Assembly: GCA_019116805.1 (NCBI GenBank)
Contig: DXAV01000032.1
Location: forward strand, 1 to 54,567
Direction: 5' to 3'
DNA: 54,567 bases
Source: Candidatus Bacteroides merdavium
GTDB taxonomy: Bacteria; Bacteroidota; Bacteroidia; Bacteroidales; Bacteroidaceae
The position numbers and the translations under genes are program-made. This document shows positions 9,256 through 18,998 of this stretch, one piece after another. Every line of letters begins with the position of its first letter. The first letter of the stretch is position 1. The notes below the pieces were generated by a model. The model was not told the origin of the DNA, ran no database searches, and saw nothing but the letters and a program-made list of their open reading frames with translations.

Positions 9256-10383
9256 ATGGAACGCAAAAAAATCACTTTCGACAGCTTTATACGTGGCATC
9301 ATAATTTGTGGTATTATCATTGCCGTCTTGATGTTATTGAAACGACTTAGCGGCGTACTGCTTCCTTTTTTCGTCGCATGGTTGGCAGCCTACCTGATTT
9401 ATCCGTTGGTCACATTCTTCCAGCACCGACTGAAATTGAAAAACAGAATTCTCTCTATATTCTTTGCCCTCCTATTGTTAGCAGCGGTGGGCACAGCAGC
9501 CTTTTATCTGTTAGTTCCACCAATGCTGCAAGAATTCAGTAGAGTAAAAGACTTACTCATAGCCTATTTTACAGACAGCAGCTATGGAAGCAACATACCA
9601 CGTAGCCTGTCGGATTTCCTACGAGAAAACATCGATCCTATCCTCTTAAAACAAATCTTTCAGGAAAACGACCTTATGGATATACTAAAACAAGCCGTAC
9701 CACCTCTATGGTCATTGATTACAGAATCCATCAACTTGATATATGGTATATTCACATTCTTCATCATTCTACTTTACATCGTATTCATCCTGCTAGATTA
9801 TGAAAGCATTTCAGAGGGATGGCCACGACTGCTTCCGGCCAAATACCGTCCTTTCCTGACCGGCATTATGAATGATGTCAAAGAAGGAATGAACAAATAT
9901 TTCCGTGGACAAGCATTCGTAGCATTATGCGTAGGCATCCTCTTCTGTATCGGTTTTCTTATCATAGACTTTCCACTGGCCATCGGCCTCGGTTTATTCA
10001 TCGGCGCCCTTAATCTTGTCCCATATCTGCAGATTATCGGTTTTATACCGACTATTATCCTTGCAATTCTGAAAGCAGCCGACACAGGAGGTAATTTTTG
10101 GCTTATATTAGCAGCCGCCCTTGCCGTATTTGCTATAGTACAAGCCATTCAAGACGGTTTCATTGTACCCCGAGTTATGGGCAAGATAACCGGCCTGAAC
10201 CCAGCCATCATTCTGCTCTCACTTTCTATTTGGGGATCGTTGATGGGAATGTTGGGTATGATCATTGCTCTTCCGCTCACAACACTTATGCTGTCCTATT
10301 ACCAACGTTTTATCATAAACAGAGAAAAGGCAGAAAACGCACAAATCCCTGATATTCAACAAAAGAAATCAACTACCGAATAG
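9256..10383 (+). CDS. AI-2E/PerM family membrane transporter
   Basis: The product has 375 residues with about eight membrane segments: a pair near residues 12-50, one near 65-85, a central soluble region, and a C-terminal bundle from about 155 onward. The late motifs GLGLFIGALNLVPYLQIIGFIPTII and QDGFIVPRVMGKITGLNPAIILLSLSIWG, shown here as short cues only, are diagnostic of the family formerly called UPF0118, which includes AI-2 exporter TqsA and Na+/H+ antiporter-like members. The substrate cannot be predicted. It directly follows tdk with an 18-base gap. Confidence 0.88.
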   Translation: MERKKITFDSFIRGIIICGIIIAVLMLLKRLSGVLLPFFVAWLAAYLIYPLVTFFQHRLKLKNRILSIFFALLLLAAVGTAAFYLLVPPMLQEFSRVKDLLIAYFTDSSYGSNIPRSLSDFLRENIDPILLKQIFQENDLMDILKQAVPPLWSLITESINLIYGIFTFFIILLYIVFILLDYESISEGWPRLLPAKYRPFLTGIMNDVKEGMNKYFRGQAFVALCVGILFCIGFLIIDFPLAIGLGLFIGALNLVPYLQIIGFIPTIILAILKAADTGGNFWLILAAALAVFAIVQAIQDGFIVPRVMGKITGLNPAIILLSLSIWGSLMGMLGMIIALPLTTLMLSYYQRFIINREKAENAQIPDIQQKKSTTE

Positions 10384-10410
10384 AAAAAGCAATAAAATAC
10401 GAAGAAAATG

Positions 10411-10441
10411 TTTGTTGTTTCGGGGAAAAAGCCTATCTTTG
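10411..10441 (+). promoter_or_regulatory. promoter of tRNA-Lys
   Basis: TTTG at 10411-10414, a 19-base spacer, then TATCTTTG at 10434-10441, both matching the Bacteroides consensus. The bases after it are CACCCG, the same as after the tRNA-fMet promoter later in the window. The mature tRNA begins 26 bases downstream. Confidence 0.88.
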
Positions 10442-10467
10442 CACCCGCTTAACAGCAATAAAGGTTT

Positions 10468-10543
10468 GATTCGCTAGCTCAGCAGGTAGAGCACAACACT
10501 TTTAATGTTGGGGTCTTGGGTTCGAGCCCCAAGCGGATCACCA
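10468..10543 (+). tRNA. tRNA-Lys (anticodon TTT)
   Basis: A full cloverleaf folds: acceptor GATTCGC with GCGGATC (one G-T pair), D arm GCTC/GAGC, anticodon stem CAACA/TGTTG with loop CTTTTAA (anticodon TTT at 10501-10503), T stem TTGGG/CCCAA, discriminator A at 10540. CCA is encoded (10541-10543). It has its own promoter and terminator and so is a single-gene unit. Confidence 0.97.
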
Positions 10544-10556
10544 GAAAGAAAACAGG

Positions 10557-10597
10557 AGCCACTGATAAAATAAAATTATCAGTGGCTTTCTTTTTTT
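10557..10597 (+). terminator. intrinsic terminator after tRNA-Lys
   Basis: A perfect 12-base stem (AGCCACTGATAA at 10557-10568 with its complement at 10576-10587), loop of seven bases, followed by TTCTTTTTTT. It begins 14 bases after the CCA end. Confidence 0.92.
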
Positions 10598-10622
10598 ACT
10601 CATACTCACAAACAATAAAAAT

Positions 10623-11960
10623 ATGATTCGAAATTGGATACAGACCTATGGAGGACACTATCGTTCCTTGCTTCGACTGGGACTACCTATCGTGGTGGGA
10701 CAGTTGGGAATGATTATATTGGGGTTCGCTGATACACTGATGATCGGTCACCATAGTACCACGGAATTGGGAGCAGCCTCATTCGTAAACAATCTTTTCA
10801 ACTTGTGCATCATCTTCAGTACAGGATTCAGTTATGGATTAACCCCCATCGTGGGATCCCTCTACGGTAACCGACGTTTCGCAGAAGCTGGACAGGCTTT
10901 GGCATGCAGCTTAGTGGCCAATATATTGGTGTCAGGGGTGTTAATCCTACTTATGGGCATACTTTATCTAAATATCGGACGCTTAGGGCAACCGGAAGAG
11001 CTACTGCCACTCATCAAACCCTACTATCTAATACTACTATCATCACTACCTTTTGTTTTACTTTTCAATGGGTTCAAGCAGTTCACAGACGGTATTACCG
11101 ACACACAAACGGCCATGTGGATATTGCTGGGGGGAAACGCGTTGAACATTGTTGGAAATTATATTTTAATCAACGGTAAACTGGGATTACCAGAATTAGG
11201 ACTGCTGGGAGCAGGTTTGAGCACGTTGATCTCACGCATCGTAATGGTAGTCGTATTTGCACTGATTGTAGGCCATAGCAACCGATTTACCCACTATCGA
11301 GCAGGCTTACAAAGGCTGGGATGGTCATCAACGGTGTTCCGTCGTCTCAACGCTTTGGGCTGGCCCATTGGACTACAAATGGGTATGGAGACAGCCTCGT
11401 TCAGCCTAAGCACAATCATGGTGGGATGGCTAGGCACACTAGCACTGGCCTCACACCAAATCATGTTGACTATCTCACAGTTTACATTCATGATGTTCTA
11501 TGGCATGGGAGCAGCAGTGGCAGTGAGAGTAAGCAACTTCAACGGTCAACACGATACTGAGAATGTTCGACGATCTGCCTATGCTGGATTCCATCTCATT
11601 GTAGGTATGGGAATTGTCTTGCTTAGCATAATCTTCATTCTCCGAAACCAAGTGGGCAACTGGTTCACAGATAACTCACAGGTTACAGCCATGGTTTCGA
11701 CACTATTTTTTCCTTTTTTGGTCTATCAATTGGGAGACGGACTACAAATCAACTTTGCCAATGCGCTAAGAGGTATAGCAGACGTTAAACCGATGATGTT
11801 CATTGCATTTATTGCCTATTTTGTTATATCTTTGCCCGTAGGATATCTCTGCGGGTTCGTATTCCACTGGGGACTACCAGGCGTATGGATGGCTTTTCCA
11901 TTCGGATTAACCAGTGCCGGGTTGATGTTATGGCTGAGATTTCGCTTCAAAACAAAGTAG
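10623..11960 (+). CDS. MATE family multidrug efflux transporter
   Basis: The 445-residue membrane protein has twelve hydrophobic segments in two similar halves, as in NorM/DinF-type exporters that use Na+ or H+ gradients to expel cationic compounds. Cues are LRLGLPIVVGQLGMIILGFADTLMIGH-like N-terminal residues (the PxxxGQL and D in TM1), GFSYGLTPIVGSLYG, and in the second half GWPIGLQMGMETASF. The drug substrate cannot be predicted. The next gene, a histidine kinase, starts 3 bases after its stop, so they are probably translated from one message. No convincing promoter is seen between the tRNA terminator and this gene. Confidence 0.92.
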   Translation: MIRNWIQTYGGHYRSLLRLGLPIVVGQLGMIILGFADTLMIGHHSTTELGAASFVNNLFNLCIIFSTGFSYGLTPIVGSLYGNRRFAEAGQALACSLVANILVSGVLILLMGILYLNIGRLGQPEELLPLIKPYYLILLSSLPFVLLFNGFKQFTDGITDTQTAMWILLGGNALNIVGNYILINGKLGLPELGLLGAGLSTLISRIVMVVVFALIVGHSNRFTHYRAGLQRLGWSSTVFRRLNALGWPIGLQMGMETASFSLSTIMVGWLGTLALASHQIMLTISQFTFMMFYGMGAAVAVRVSNFNGQHDTENVRRSAYAGFHLIVGMGIVLLSIIFILRNQVGNWFTDNSQVTAMVSTLFFPFLVYQLGDGLQINFANALRGIADVKPMMFIAFIAYFVISLPVGYLCGFVFHWGLPGVWMAFPFGLTSAGLMLWLRFRFKTK

Positions 11961-11963
11961 ATT

Positions 11964-14270
11964 ATGCCAACCAAAACAAATGTATCACGCGTAAAAATCA
12001 CACTAGGCTATGCCCTAATGCTGGCTATACTACTGTTCTCTCTGTTTTTTGTTAACCGGGAGATGGACAATCTTGTAACATCGTCGGACAGAGATATGCA
12101 TTGGGAAGACAGCTTAATGACTCTCCTGAATGAAAAAGATCAGAACACCATCAGGCTGTTACGCATGTTGAGTGAAGCCAACGACAGCATGCTTTCCACC
12201 AACGATATCGAACAAATTATCGCCCAACACGATACCATCATCATCCGTCAACGGGTACAGCAGCATGTCACAACGCGACACGATACCATCCGGACACCCA
12301 AAAAAGAAAAAAAGAGTTTTTTCCGCAGATTGGGCGAGGCTTTCTCGCCCCCCAAAGAGGATACAACTATACAAATACGTACTTCGACGGAAGTAGCGAT
12401 GGACACATTGTACGACACATATAATCCTGTAGATTCCCTTCAAGAGCGTTTGAAGGAAGTAGCCCAAAAAAGACAGGAAAAAAACGTAACGGTGCAACGC
12501 CGCAAACGTTACTTGCGCTATTTGGACAAAATGCTGAACGCACGCATCGACAGCCTGTTGAGAGGATATGAACAGGATATGTTAATAAAAGCACGCGAAG
12601 AGGATATGCGGCAAGAGTTAGTGAGACAACGTTCGGCACGTATCATAGGCGGTATCGCTGTGGGAGCAGTATTGCTCTCTGCTTTCTTTCTGATACTAAT
12701 CGGACGTGACGTGACCCGCAGCAACCGTTACCGCCGCGAACTAGAAGAAGCACGTCACAGAGCAGAAGACCTTCTGGAAACTCGCGAAAGATTGATGTTA
12801 GCCATTACACACGACTTCAAAGCTCCGCTTGGCTCCATTATGGGCTATGCGGACCTACTTTCACGGCTGACCGTGGACGAGCGCCAGCGTTTCTACCTAG
12901 ATAACATGAAAACGTCATCGGAACACTTGCTAAAACTGGTAGTGGATCTACTTGACTTCCACCGTCTAGATTTGAATAAGGCAGAAGTGAACCGTGTCAG
13001 CTTCCATCCGGCACGTCTGTTGGACGAAATAAGAGTGAGCTTTGAGCCTCTGACTGCCGCCAAAGGGCTGGCATTACACTACGAAACAGACCCCGAACTA
13101 GAGGGTGCCTATATCTGCGATCCATTACGCTTACGACAGATCATTAACAACTTGCTATCCAATGCCGTAAAGTTCACAGATAAAGGAAGTATCAGCCTGA
13201 AGGCACGCTACGAGCAACGCCAATTAGTAGTGGCCGTCATAGATACAGGCAAAGGCATGGAATCTGGCGACCGCGAACGCATTTTCCAGGAATTCACCCG
13301 TCTGCCGAGTGCACAAGGAAAAGAAGGTTTCGGACTTGGACTTTCCATTGTGCGTATGTTGGTGCAATTATTGGAAGGAAGTATCGAAGTGGAGAGTACA
13401 CCAGGGCAAGGCAGCACCTTCACATTGCGTGTTCCCATCTATCCAGTCCCAAACAATAATAGTGGCACTACCGACACTTCCCCAACAGAAGAGCCCTCAA
13501 TAAACGTGACCGACAACCTACCTTTGATACAAAAGAGGATAATCCTCATTGATGATGATCGTATCCAACTGACCCTAACTGCTGCTATGCTGAAACAAAG
13601 CGGACTGGAGGCAGTATGCTGTCAGCAGTTGGACGAGTTGCTCGATGCCCTTCGCAGCCAAAACTTCGATGTACTACTCACCGACGTACAAATGCCCGCC
13701 ATCAACGGTTTCGACCTACTGAACCTGCTACGTGCATCCAACATTCCGCAAGCACGTACGATCCCCATCATTGCTGTCACGGCCCGCAGCGATATGGAAC
13801 GTAACGAATTTATAGCACATGGATTTTCAGGCTGCCTGTATAAGCCATTTACCGTAACCGAACTGATGACCGAACTGATGCAAGAAAGTCCGTCGAAAGA
13901 AAAAGAAATGAAACCATCCGAAAGAAAGACATCTACAGGAAAATACAATTTTGCAGCTCTAACTGCATTCACAGATGACGATCCAGAAGCATCACACACC
14001 ATCCTCGAGAGTTTCATCAATGAAACACTTCTGAATGTGGAGCGTCTGAAACAAGCTCTGAGTCAAGCCAATTCAAAAGAAGCGGCAATGGTAGCCCATA
14101 AAATGATACCACTATTCATTTTGTTAGAAGCAGAAAAATTGGTGACTCTATTAAGAGAACTGGAAGCCTCAGCAGATACTCCCTTTTCAACCGAAATGGA
14201 GGAAAAGATACATACAGTTCTGTTACAAGTCAACGACGTTTTGAAAAGTGTCCCTTCGCAAAGTGTTTAA
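11964..14270 (+). CDS. hybrid sensor histidine kinase with receiver and HPt domains
   Basis: The 768-residue protein has two membrane segments (about residues 13-30 and 226-246) around a periplasmic, largely helical sensor region of unknown ligand. HisKA follows, with the phospho-accepting His in AITHDFKAPLGS (H283), then the HATPase domain with NNLLSNAVKFTD, DTGKGM and FGLGLSIV boxes. A receiver domain begins near residue 525 (LIDDDR, phospho-acceptor D574 in LLTDVQMP) and an HPt domain ends the protein (H712 in VAHKM). No DNA-binding domain is present, so the phosphate must pass to a separate response regulator; none is adjacent. It starts 3 bases after the MATE gene, which suggests it may sense the same stress. 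Confidence 0.93.
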   Translation: MPTKTNVSRVKITLGYALMLAILLFSLFFVNREMDNLVTSSDRDMHWEDSLMTLLNEKDQNTIRLLRMLSEANDSMLSTNDIEQIIAQHDTIIIRQRVQQHVTTRHDTIRTPKKEKKSFFRRLGEAFSPPKEDTTIQIRTSTEVAMDTLYDTYNPVDSLQERLKEVAQKRQEKNVTVQRRKRYLRYLDKMLNARIDSLLRGYEQDMLIKAREEDMRQELVRQRSARIIGGIAVGAVLLSAFFLILIGRDVTRSNRYRRELEEARHRAEDLLETRERLMLAITHDFKAPLGSIMGYADLLSRLTVDERQRFYLDNMKTSSEHLLKLVVDLLDFHRLDLNKAEVNRVSFHPARLLDEIRVSFEPLTAAKGLALHYETDPELEGAYICDPLRLRQIINNLLSNAVKFTDKGSISLKARYEQRQLVVAVIDTGKGMESGDRERIFQEFTRLPSAQGKEGFGLGLSIVRMLVQLLEGSIEVESTPGQGSTFTLRVPIYPVPNNNSGTTDTSPTEEPSINVTDNLPLIQKRIILIDDDRIQLTLTAAMLKQSGLEAVCCQQLDELLDALRSQNFDVLLTDVQMPAINGFDLLNLLRASNIPQARTIPIIAVTARSDMERNEFIAHGFSGCLYKPFTVTELMTELMQESPSKEKEMKPSERKTSTGKYNFAALTAFTDDDPEASHTILESFINETLLNVERLKQALSQANSKEAAMVAHKMIPLFILLEAEKLVTLLRELEASADTPFSTEMEEKIHTVLLQVNDVLKSVPSQSV

Positions 14271-14349
14271 CATTATATTTAGGAGGCATAATCCAACTTT
14301 TCTCATCAGAATTTGTTTATTTTGCATTCAAAATTAGCCTCAGAAAATC

Positions 14350-17300
14350 GTGACACAAGAAAAGCCTATAGAAAATACAACTAAAAAGGAGAAGAAGCCG
14401 AAAAAGTGTTTACAGGCAATGCTTTGGGTTATACTCACACCGATAACCCTATTCACCCTACTGATGGTGCTGATCTACATTCCGCCTGTGCAAAACTTTC
14501 TGCGCAAACAAGCTACGACCTTGGCTTCCGAAGCTACAGGCATGAATATTACTGTAGAGCGTATCGGCCTACGTTTTCCCCTCAATCTACAGGTGCAGGG
14601 CGTCAGAGTCGTACAGCCTGCAACATCTTCACACAAGGACAGCATTCCTCCTGATACCTTACTTAACTTAGGCCACTTGAGCGTGCGCATACAAGCCTGG
14701 CCGTTGTTGCATGGTAAAGTGGAAATAAACAACATTACCCTGACTGATGTAGCCGTAAATTCTTCCAACCTAGTGGAAGGCATGCAAATAAAAGGTTCCT
14801 TAGGACGTTTTTTCCTAAAAAGCCACGGTATAAATCTCCTGACCGAGGAAGTGGTACTCAACGATGTAGAACTGGAAAAATCACAGATACAAGTTCTACT
14901 TTCTGATACCATCGCTTCCGAACCAGAAGACACAACCTCAGCCCCCATAAAATGGAAAGTGTTTTTACAAAACCTACAATTGAAAGACATTACCACCTCA
15001 TTGGCTATACCTCAGGATACGATGTCCCTGTCTGCCCACATCAACGAACTGGGTATTATTAATGCTGAAGCAGATTTTGGGAAACAGCTATATAGTTGGA
15101 AACGTTTTCTACTTTCAGGAGCGTTTTTCCGTTTTGATGTAGGAACGAGAGAAACTGCCGACGGATTTGATGCCTCCCACATTGCTTTACGTGACATCAG
15201 AATTGGCATTGATTCCGTCCTATATTATGGGCGGAATTTGAATGCCGTCATTCGGGAATGTTCTATGAACGAACGCTCAGGCCTCAGCCTCTCCTCACTC
15301 AATGGCCGTATCTTTGCCGATTCCAGCTTGATAAGAGTGCCCGAGCTCCATCTGCTCACCCCTCACAGCGAAATTAATTTGGGAGCACGAACTTATTGGG
15401 AACTGGTAGAAAAACCTACGACAAGCCATCTGTCAGCCTATATTAACGCTTACATAGGCAAGCAGGACGTCATGCTGTTTGCTGGCAGTCTTCCGGAAAA
15501 ATTCAAAAAAGAATATCCCTTCCGTCCGTTGACCATACGAGCCGGCACAGAAGGCAACTTGAGCCAGATGCAGATATCACGATTCATGGTGGACTTGCCG
15601 GGAGCTTTTTCCCTAAAGGGTGGAGGCGAATTATGGCAGCTTACAGACAGCCTGAAACGTTCAGCCAAGTTAGATCTGGACATGCAGACGCAAAATATCG
15701 GATTTCTTACCGCCTTGGCTGGACCAGCAGATAATGGCAGTCTGGCCATCCCCGATAGCATGAGGTTAACTGTCCATGTAGGCATGGAGGGAAATCGCCT
15801 TTCTACATTGCTGAAACTGAACGAAGGGAAAGGCTTCATGGCTTTGGATGCATCGTATGACCTAAAATCAGAAGCCTACCATGCCGACCTGTCCATCGAT
15901 TCCCTTCAGCTCCACCATTTCCTGCCCAAGGATAGTCTTTATAACCTGACCATACATGCAAAAGCAAGAGGAAAAGGAACAGATTTCAATTCACCTCATA
16001 CTCAAGCCGACTTGATTGTCAATTTGGACGGTATCCAATATGGACATTGGCACTTGTCTGATGTAGCACTAAAAGCCAACTTGAAATCAGCCGTAGCCAC
16101 CGCCCGGCTATCTAGTAACAATGCTTTACTGAAAATGAACGCCGATGCCAGTATGCGCCTTGGACGGAAATACATGGATGGCCATTTACAGCTGAACGTA
16201 GCCGATGTCGGCTTATATGAATTAGGAGTGATATCATCTCCACTCACCCAACCACTGGCTTTCAATTTGGAAGCCGAAGTGCGGCGTGACACGGTAAGGA
16301 TAGAAACGAAAGCAGGCGACATGAACATGTGGATACGTGCTCGAGGCACCATCAACCAGTTAATGGCACAGAGTAACCTGTTTACTGAAACTCTGATGGA
16401 ACAAATTAAGGATCGCAAGCTGGACCATGCTGCCTTACGCCGTGCACTTCCGTCGGCTGGCATGTTCATTAAGGCTGGCAAGAACAACCCCATGAACACC
16501 TTGCTGGGCCAATACCACATGGGATTCAATGAGCTGAAACTGGGATTCGGATTTACGCCGGACTGGGGCATCAACGGACAGGCATCTATTGAGGGACTAC
16601 ACACTGACTCCCTCCAACTGGACAGTATTTTTCTGGCCATTCACCAAGACACTACGCGAATAAAGTTGCAAAGTGGCGTTATCAACAAGCCGCATAACCC
16701 TCAATTCGCGTTCCGATCCACACTGACAGGCGAAATACGGAGCGAGGATGCCGAACTGACATTGGACTTCGAGAACGACAAAGGAGAAAAAGGTATTCTA
16801 TTCGGTCTCAACGCACGCCCCTTGAGCGAAGGCAATGGTAAAGGGAACGGTATATTACTGAACCTAATACCCGAGCATCCTATCATAGCCTACCGCCAAT
16901 TCAGCTTTGCAGACAAGGCCAACTGGATCTACCTTCACAAGAACATGCGCGTCTATGCCAACGTTGACATGGACAGTGATGACGGTCTGTGTTTCAAGAT
17001 GATCTCCAACCGCGAAGACACCGTTTCCCTGCAAAACATCAATGTAGAGCTGAGTCGATTCCGGCTGGAACAATTGAGCCAGGTCATCCCTTACCTGCCT
17101 CAACTGAGCGGCTTATTCTCTGCCGAAGCCAACTATATCCAAACAGAAAACTCCCTCCAGGTTTCTGCTGAAGCCAACGTACAGTCATTAACCTACGAAA
17201 AGCAACCTGTAGGCGATATCGGCCTGGGTGTCACTTGGCTGCCCAGTGAAAGCAATACGCATTACTTGAGTACCTATCTGCTCTTCAACAATCAAGATGT

Positions 17301-18990
17301 ACTGAGCGCTGATGGTTCTCTGAGCCAACAGGGAGGCAAAGAGATACTGGATATCAATGCAAACATCAACAACTTGCCCCTGTCCATCGCCAACGCGTTC
17401 ATACCAGACCAGATGGCTACGTTAAGTGGAAAAGCGAATGGTGACCTGACCATCAGCGGCCATATGGGACAACCCCGGCTAGACGGTAGCATGTCATTGG
17501 ACAGTGCATACGTATTCGTCAAGATGTTAGGTGCCCGGTACTGGCTGGACCATCGTCCTATCCGGTTCGACAACAACCGCCTGCAATTCGACAAGTTCTC
17601 CATTTATACCACCAGTCCCAATCCGTTTGCTATAGACGGCTATGTAGATTTCCGCAATATGGAACGCCCGACTGCCAAGCTAGCCCTTCAAGCACGCAAC
17701 TACACCCTGCTCAATGCCAAGCGAACACGCGAAAGCCTGGTTTACGGCAAAGTACTGGTCGATTTGCAAGGCACGGTACAAGGCCCGCTCGATGCCCTAA
17801 AGATGCGTGGTGACATGAACCTCCTCGGCTCGACAGATGTCACCTACGTGCTGACTGATTCGCCTCTGGCAGTAGAAGACCGCCTGGACGGACTTGTGTC
17901 CTTCGTATCGTTCCGTGACAGTCTGAGTGGTCCTTCAGTCCCCGAGTCCAATGTCCCGCTGGGCGGACTGGACATGCTGATGTCTGTCCACATTGACGAT
18001 GCCGTACGCCTCCGTGCCGACCTCAGCCCCGACCGCAGCCAGTTCATCGAATTGGAAGGAGGCGGCGATCTCACGCTACAATATACCCCGCAAGGTGACA
18101 TGAGCCTAACAGGACGTTACACTTTCAGCGGTGGCATCATGAAATTCTCTCTGCCCGTCATTCCGCTGAAAGCTTTCCAGATTGTAAATGGTAGTTACGT
18201 GGACTGGCGTGGTGACGTAATGGATCCCACCTTGAATCTAAAGGCACAGGAACGTATGCGTGCCTCCGTATCCGACGGCGACGATGACAGCGGATCACGT
18301 ATGGTAAATTTCGACGTATCAATAGCTCTGAAAGGAAAACTGGAAAGCCCTGAGTTGGTGTTCGACCTGGTCGCCCCAGAAGACGCCACCATAGCTAACC
18401 AGCTGCAGGCCATGGGTGCCGAAGAGCGCAGCAAGCAGGCCATTACCATGATGGCTACCGGTATTTACCTGAACGACAGCGGGAAGGGAGGAGGTCTGAC
18501 GATGGGTAGTGCCTTGAACAGCGTTCTGCAAAGCCAGATAAACGCTTTGGCAGGCGGGATGAAGGGAGCCAGCATCAGCGTAGGCATTGAAGACCGTACT
18601 TCCTCCGAGACAGGCGACAAGCAGACAGACTACAGCTTCCGCTACTCGCAACGCTTCTTTAACGACCGCGTGCAGATTATTATCGGAGGTAAGGTTTCAA
18701 CCGGTGCCAACGCGACCAACGACGTAGAATCCTTCATCGACAACATCTCGCTGGAATACAGGCTTGACGCTTCGGGCACACGCTACATCCGTGCTTTCCA
18801 CAACAAGAACTATGAGAGTGTACTCGAAGGCGAGATAACCGAAACCGGCGTAGGCCTCGTACTGCGCCGCAAGATGGACCGGCTTGGCGAGCTCTTCATC
18901 TTCAGAAGAAAGAAAAGGAAAGAAGCCAAACCTGAAAATTCTGAAGACACAGCACCACGCCCCACTTCCGAAACCGATAACCGTTTGTGA
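14350..18990 (+). CDS. tamB: TamB-type translocation and assembly module protein
   Basis: The 1546-residue protein has a short basic cytoplasmic N terminus, one membrane anchor (about residues 25-45) and a very long periplasmic beta-rich body, as in AsmA/TamB proteins that form a hydrophobic groove across the periplasm. The C-terminal third has the DUF490/TamB signatures (GQPRLDGSMSLDSAYV type strand repeats, GRYTFSGGIMKFSLP, and the ending QRFFNDRVQIIIGG). It works with an Omp85 protein in outer-membrane assembly or lipid transport. The start is GTG at 14350; an internal ATG would remove the basic residues before the anchor. The lipidated Omp85 partner follows after 8 bases. Confidence 0.93.
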   Translation: MTQEKPIENTTKKEKKPKKCLQAMLWVILTPITLFTLLMVLIYIPPVQNFLRKQATTLASEATGMNITVERIGLRFPLNLQVQGVRVVQPATSSHKDSIPPDTLLNLGHLSVRIQAWPLLHGKVEINNITLTDVAVNSSNLVEGMQIKGSLGRFFLKSHGINLLTEEVVLNDVELEKSQIQVLLSDTIASEPEDTTSAPIKWKVFLQNLQLKDITTSLAIPQDTMSLSAHINELGIINAEADFGKQLYSWKRFLLSGAFFRFDVGTRETADGFDASHIALRDIRIGIDSVLYYGRNLNAVIRECSMNERSGLSLSSLNGRIFADSSLIRVPELHLLTPHSEINLGARTYWELVEKPTTSHLSAYINAYIGKQDVMLFAGSLPEKFKKEYPFRPLTIRAGTEGNLSQMQISRFMVDLPGAFSLKGGGELWQLTDSLKRSAKLDLDMQTQNIGFLTALAGPADNGSLAIPDSMRLTVHVGMEGNRLSTLLKLNEGKGFMALDASYDLKSEAYHADLSIDSLQLHHFLPKDSLYNLTIHAKARGKGTDFNSPHTQADLIVNLDGIQYGHWHLSDVALKANLKSAVATARLSSNNALLKMNADASMRLGRKYMDGHLQLNVADVGLYELGVISSPLTQPLAFNLEAEVRRDTVRIETKAGDMNMWIRARGTINQLMAQSNLFTETLMEQIKDRKLDHAALRRALPSAGMFIKAGKNNPMNTLLGQYHMGFNELKLGFGFTPDWGINGQASIEGLHTDSLQLDSIFLAIHQDTTRIKLQSGVINKPHNPQFAFRSTLTGEIRSEDAELTLDFENDKGEKGILFGLNARPLSEGNGKGNGILLNLIPEHPIIAYRQFSFADKANWIYLHKNMRVYANVDMDSDDGLCFKMISNREDTVSLQNINVELSRFRLEQLSQVIPYLPQLSGLFSAEANYIQTENSLQVSAEANVQSLTYEKQPVGDIGLGVTWLPSESNTHYLSTYLLFNNQDVLSADGSLSQQGGKEILDINANINNLPLSIANAFIPDQMATLSGKANGDLTISGHMGQPRLDGSMSLDSAYVFVKMLGARYWLDHRPIRFDNNRLQFDKFSIYTTSPNPFAIDGYVDFRNMERPTAKLALQARNYTLLNAKRTRESLVYGKVLVDLQGTVQGPLDALKMRGDMNLLGSTDVTYVLTDSPLAVEDRLDGLVSFVSFRDSLSGPSVPESNVPLGGLDMLMSVHIDDAVRLRADLSPDRSQFIELEGGGDLTLQYTPQGDMSLTGRYTFSGGIMKFSLPVIPLKAFQIVNGSYVDWRGDVMDPTLNLKAQERMRASVSDGDDDSGSRMVNFDVSIALKGKLESPELVFDLVAPEDATIANQLQAMGAEERSKQAITMMATGIYLNDSGKGGGLTMGSALNSVLQSQINALAGGMKGASISVGIEDRTSSETGDKQTDYSFRYSQRFFNDRVQIIIGGKVSTGANATNDVESFIDNISLEYRLDASGTRYIRAFHNKNYESVLEGEITETGVGLVLRRKMDRLGELFIFRRKKRKEAKPENSEDTAPRPTSETDNRL

Positions 18991-18998
18991 TTTTGTTT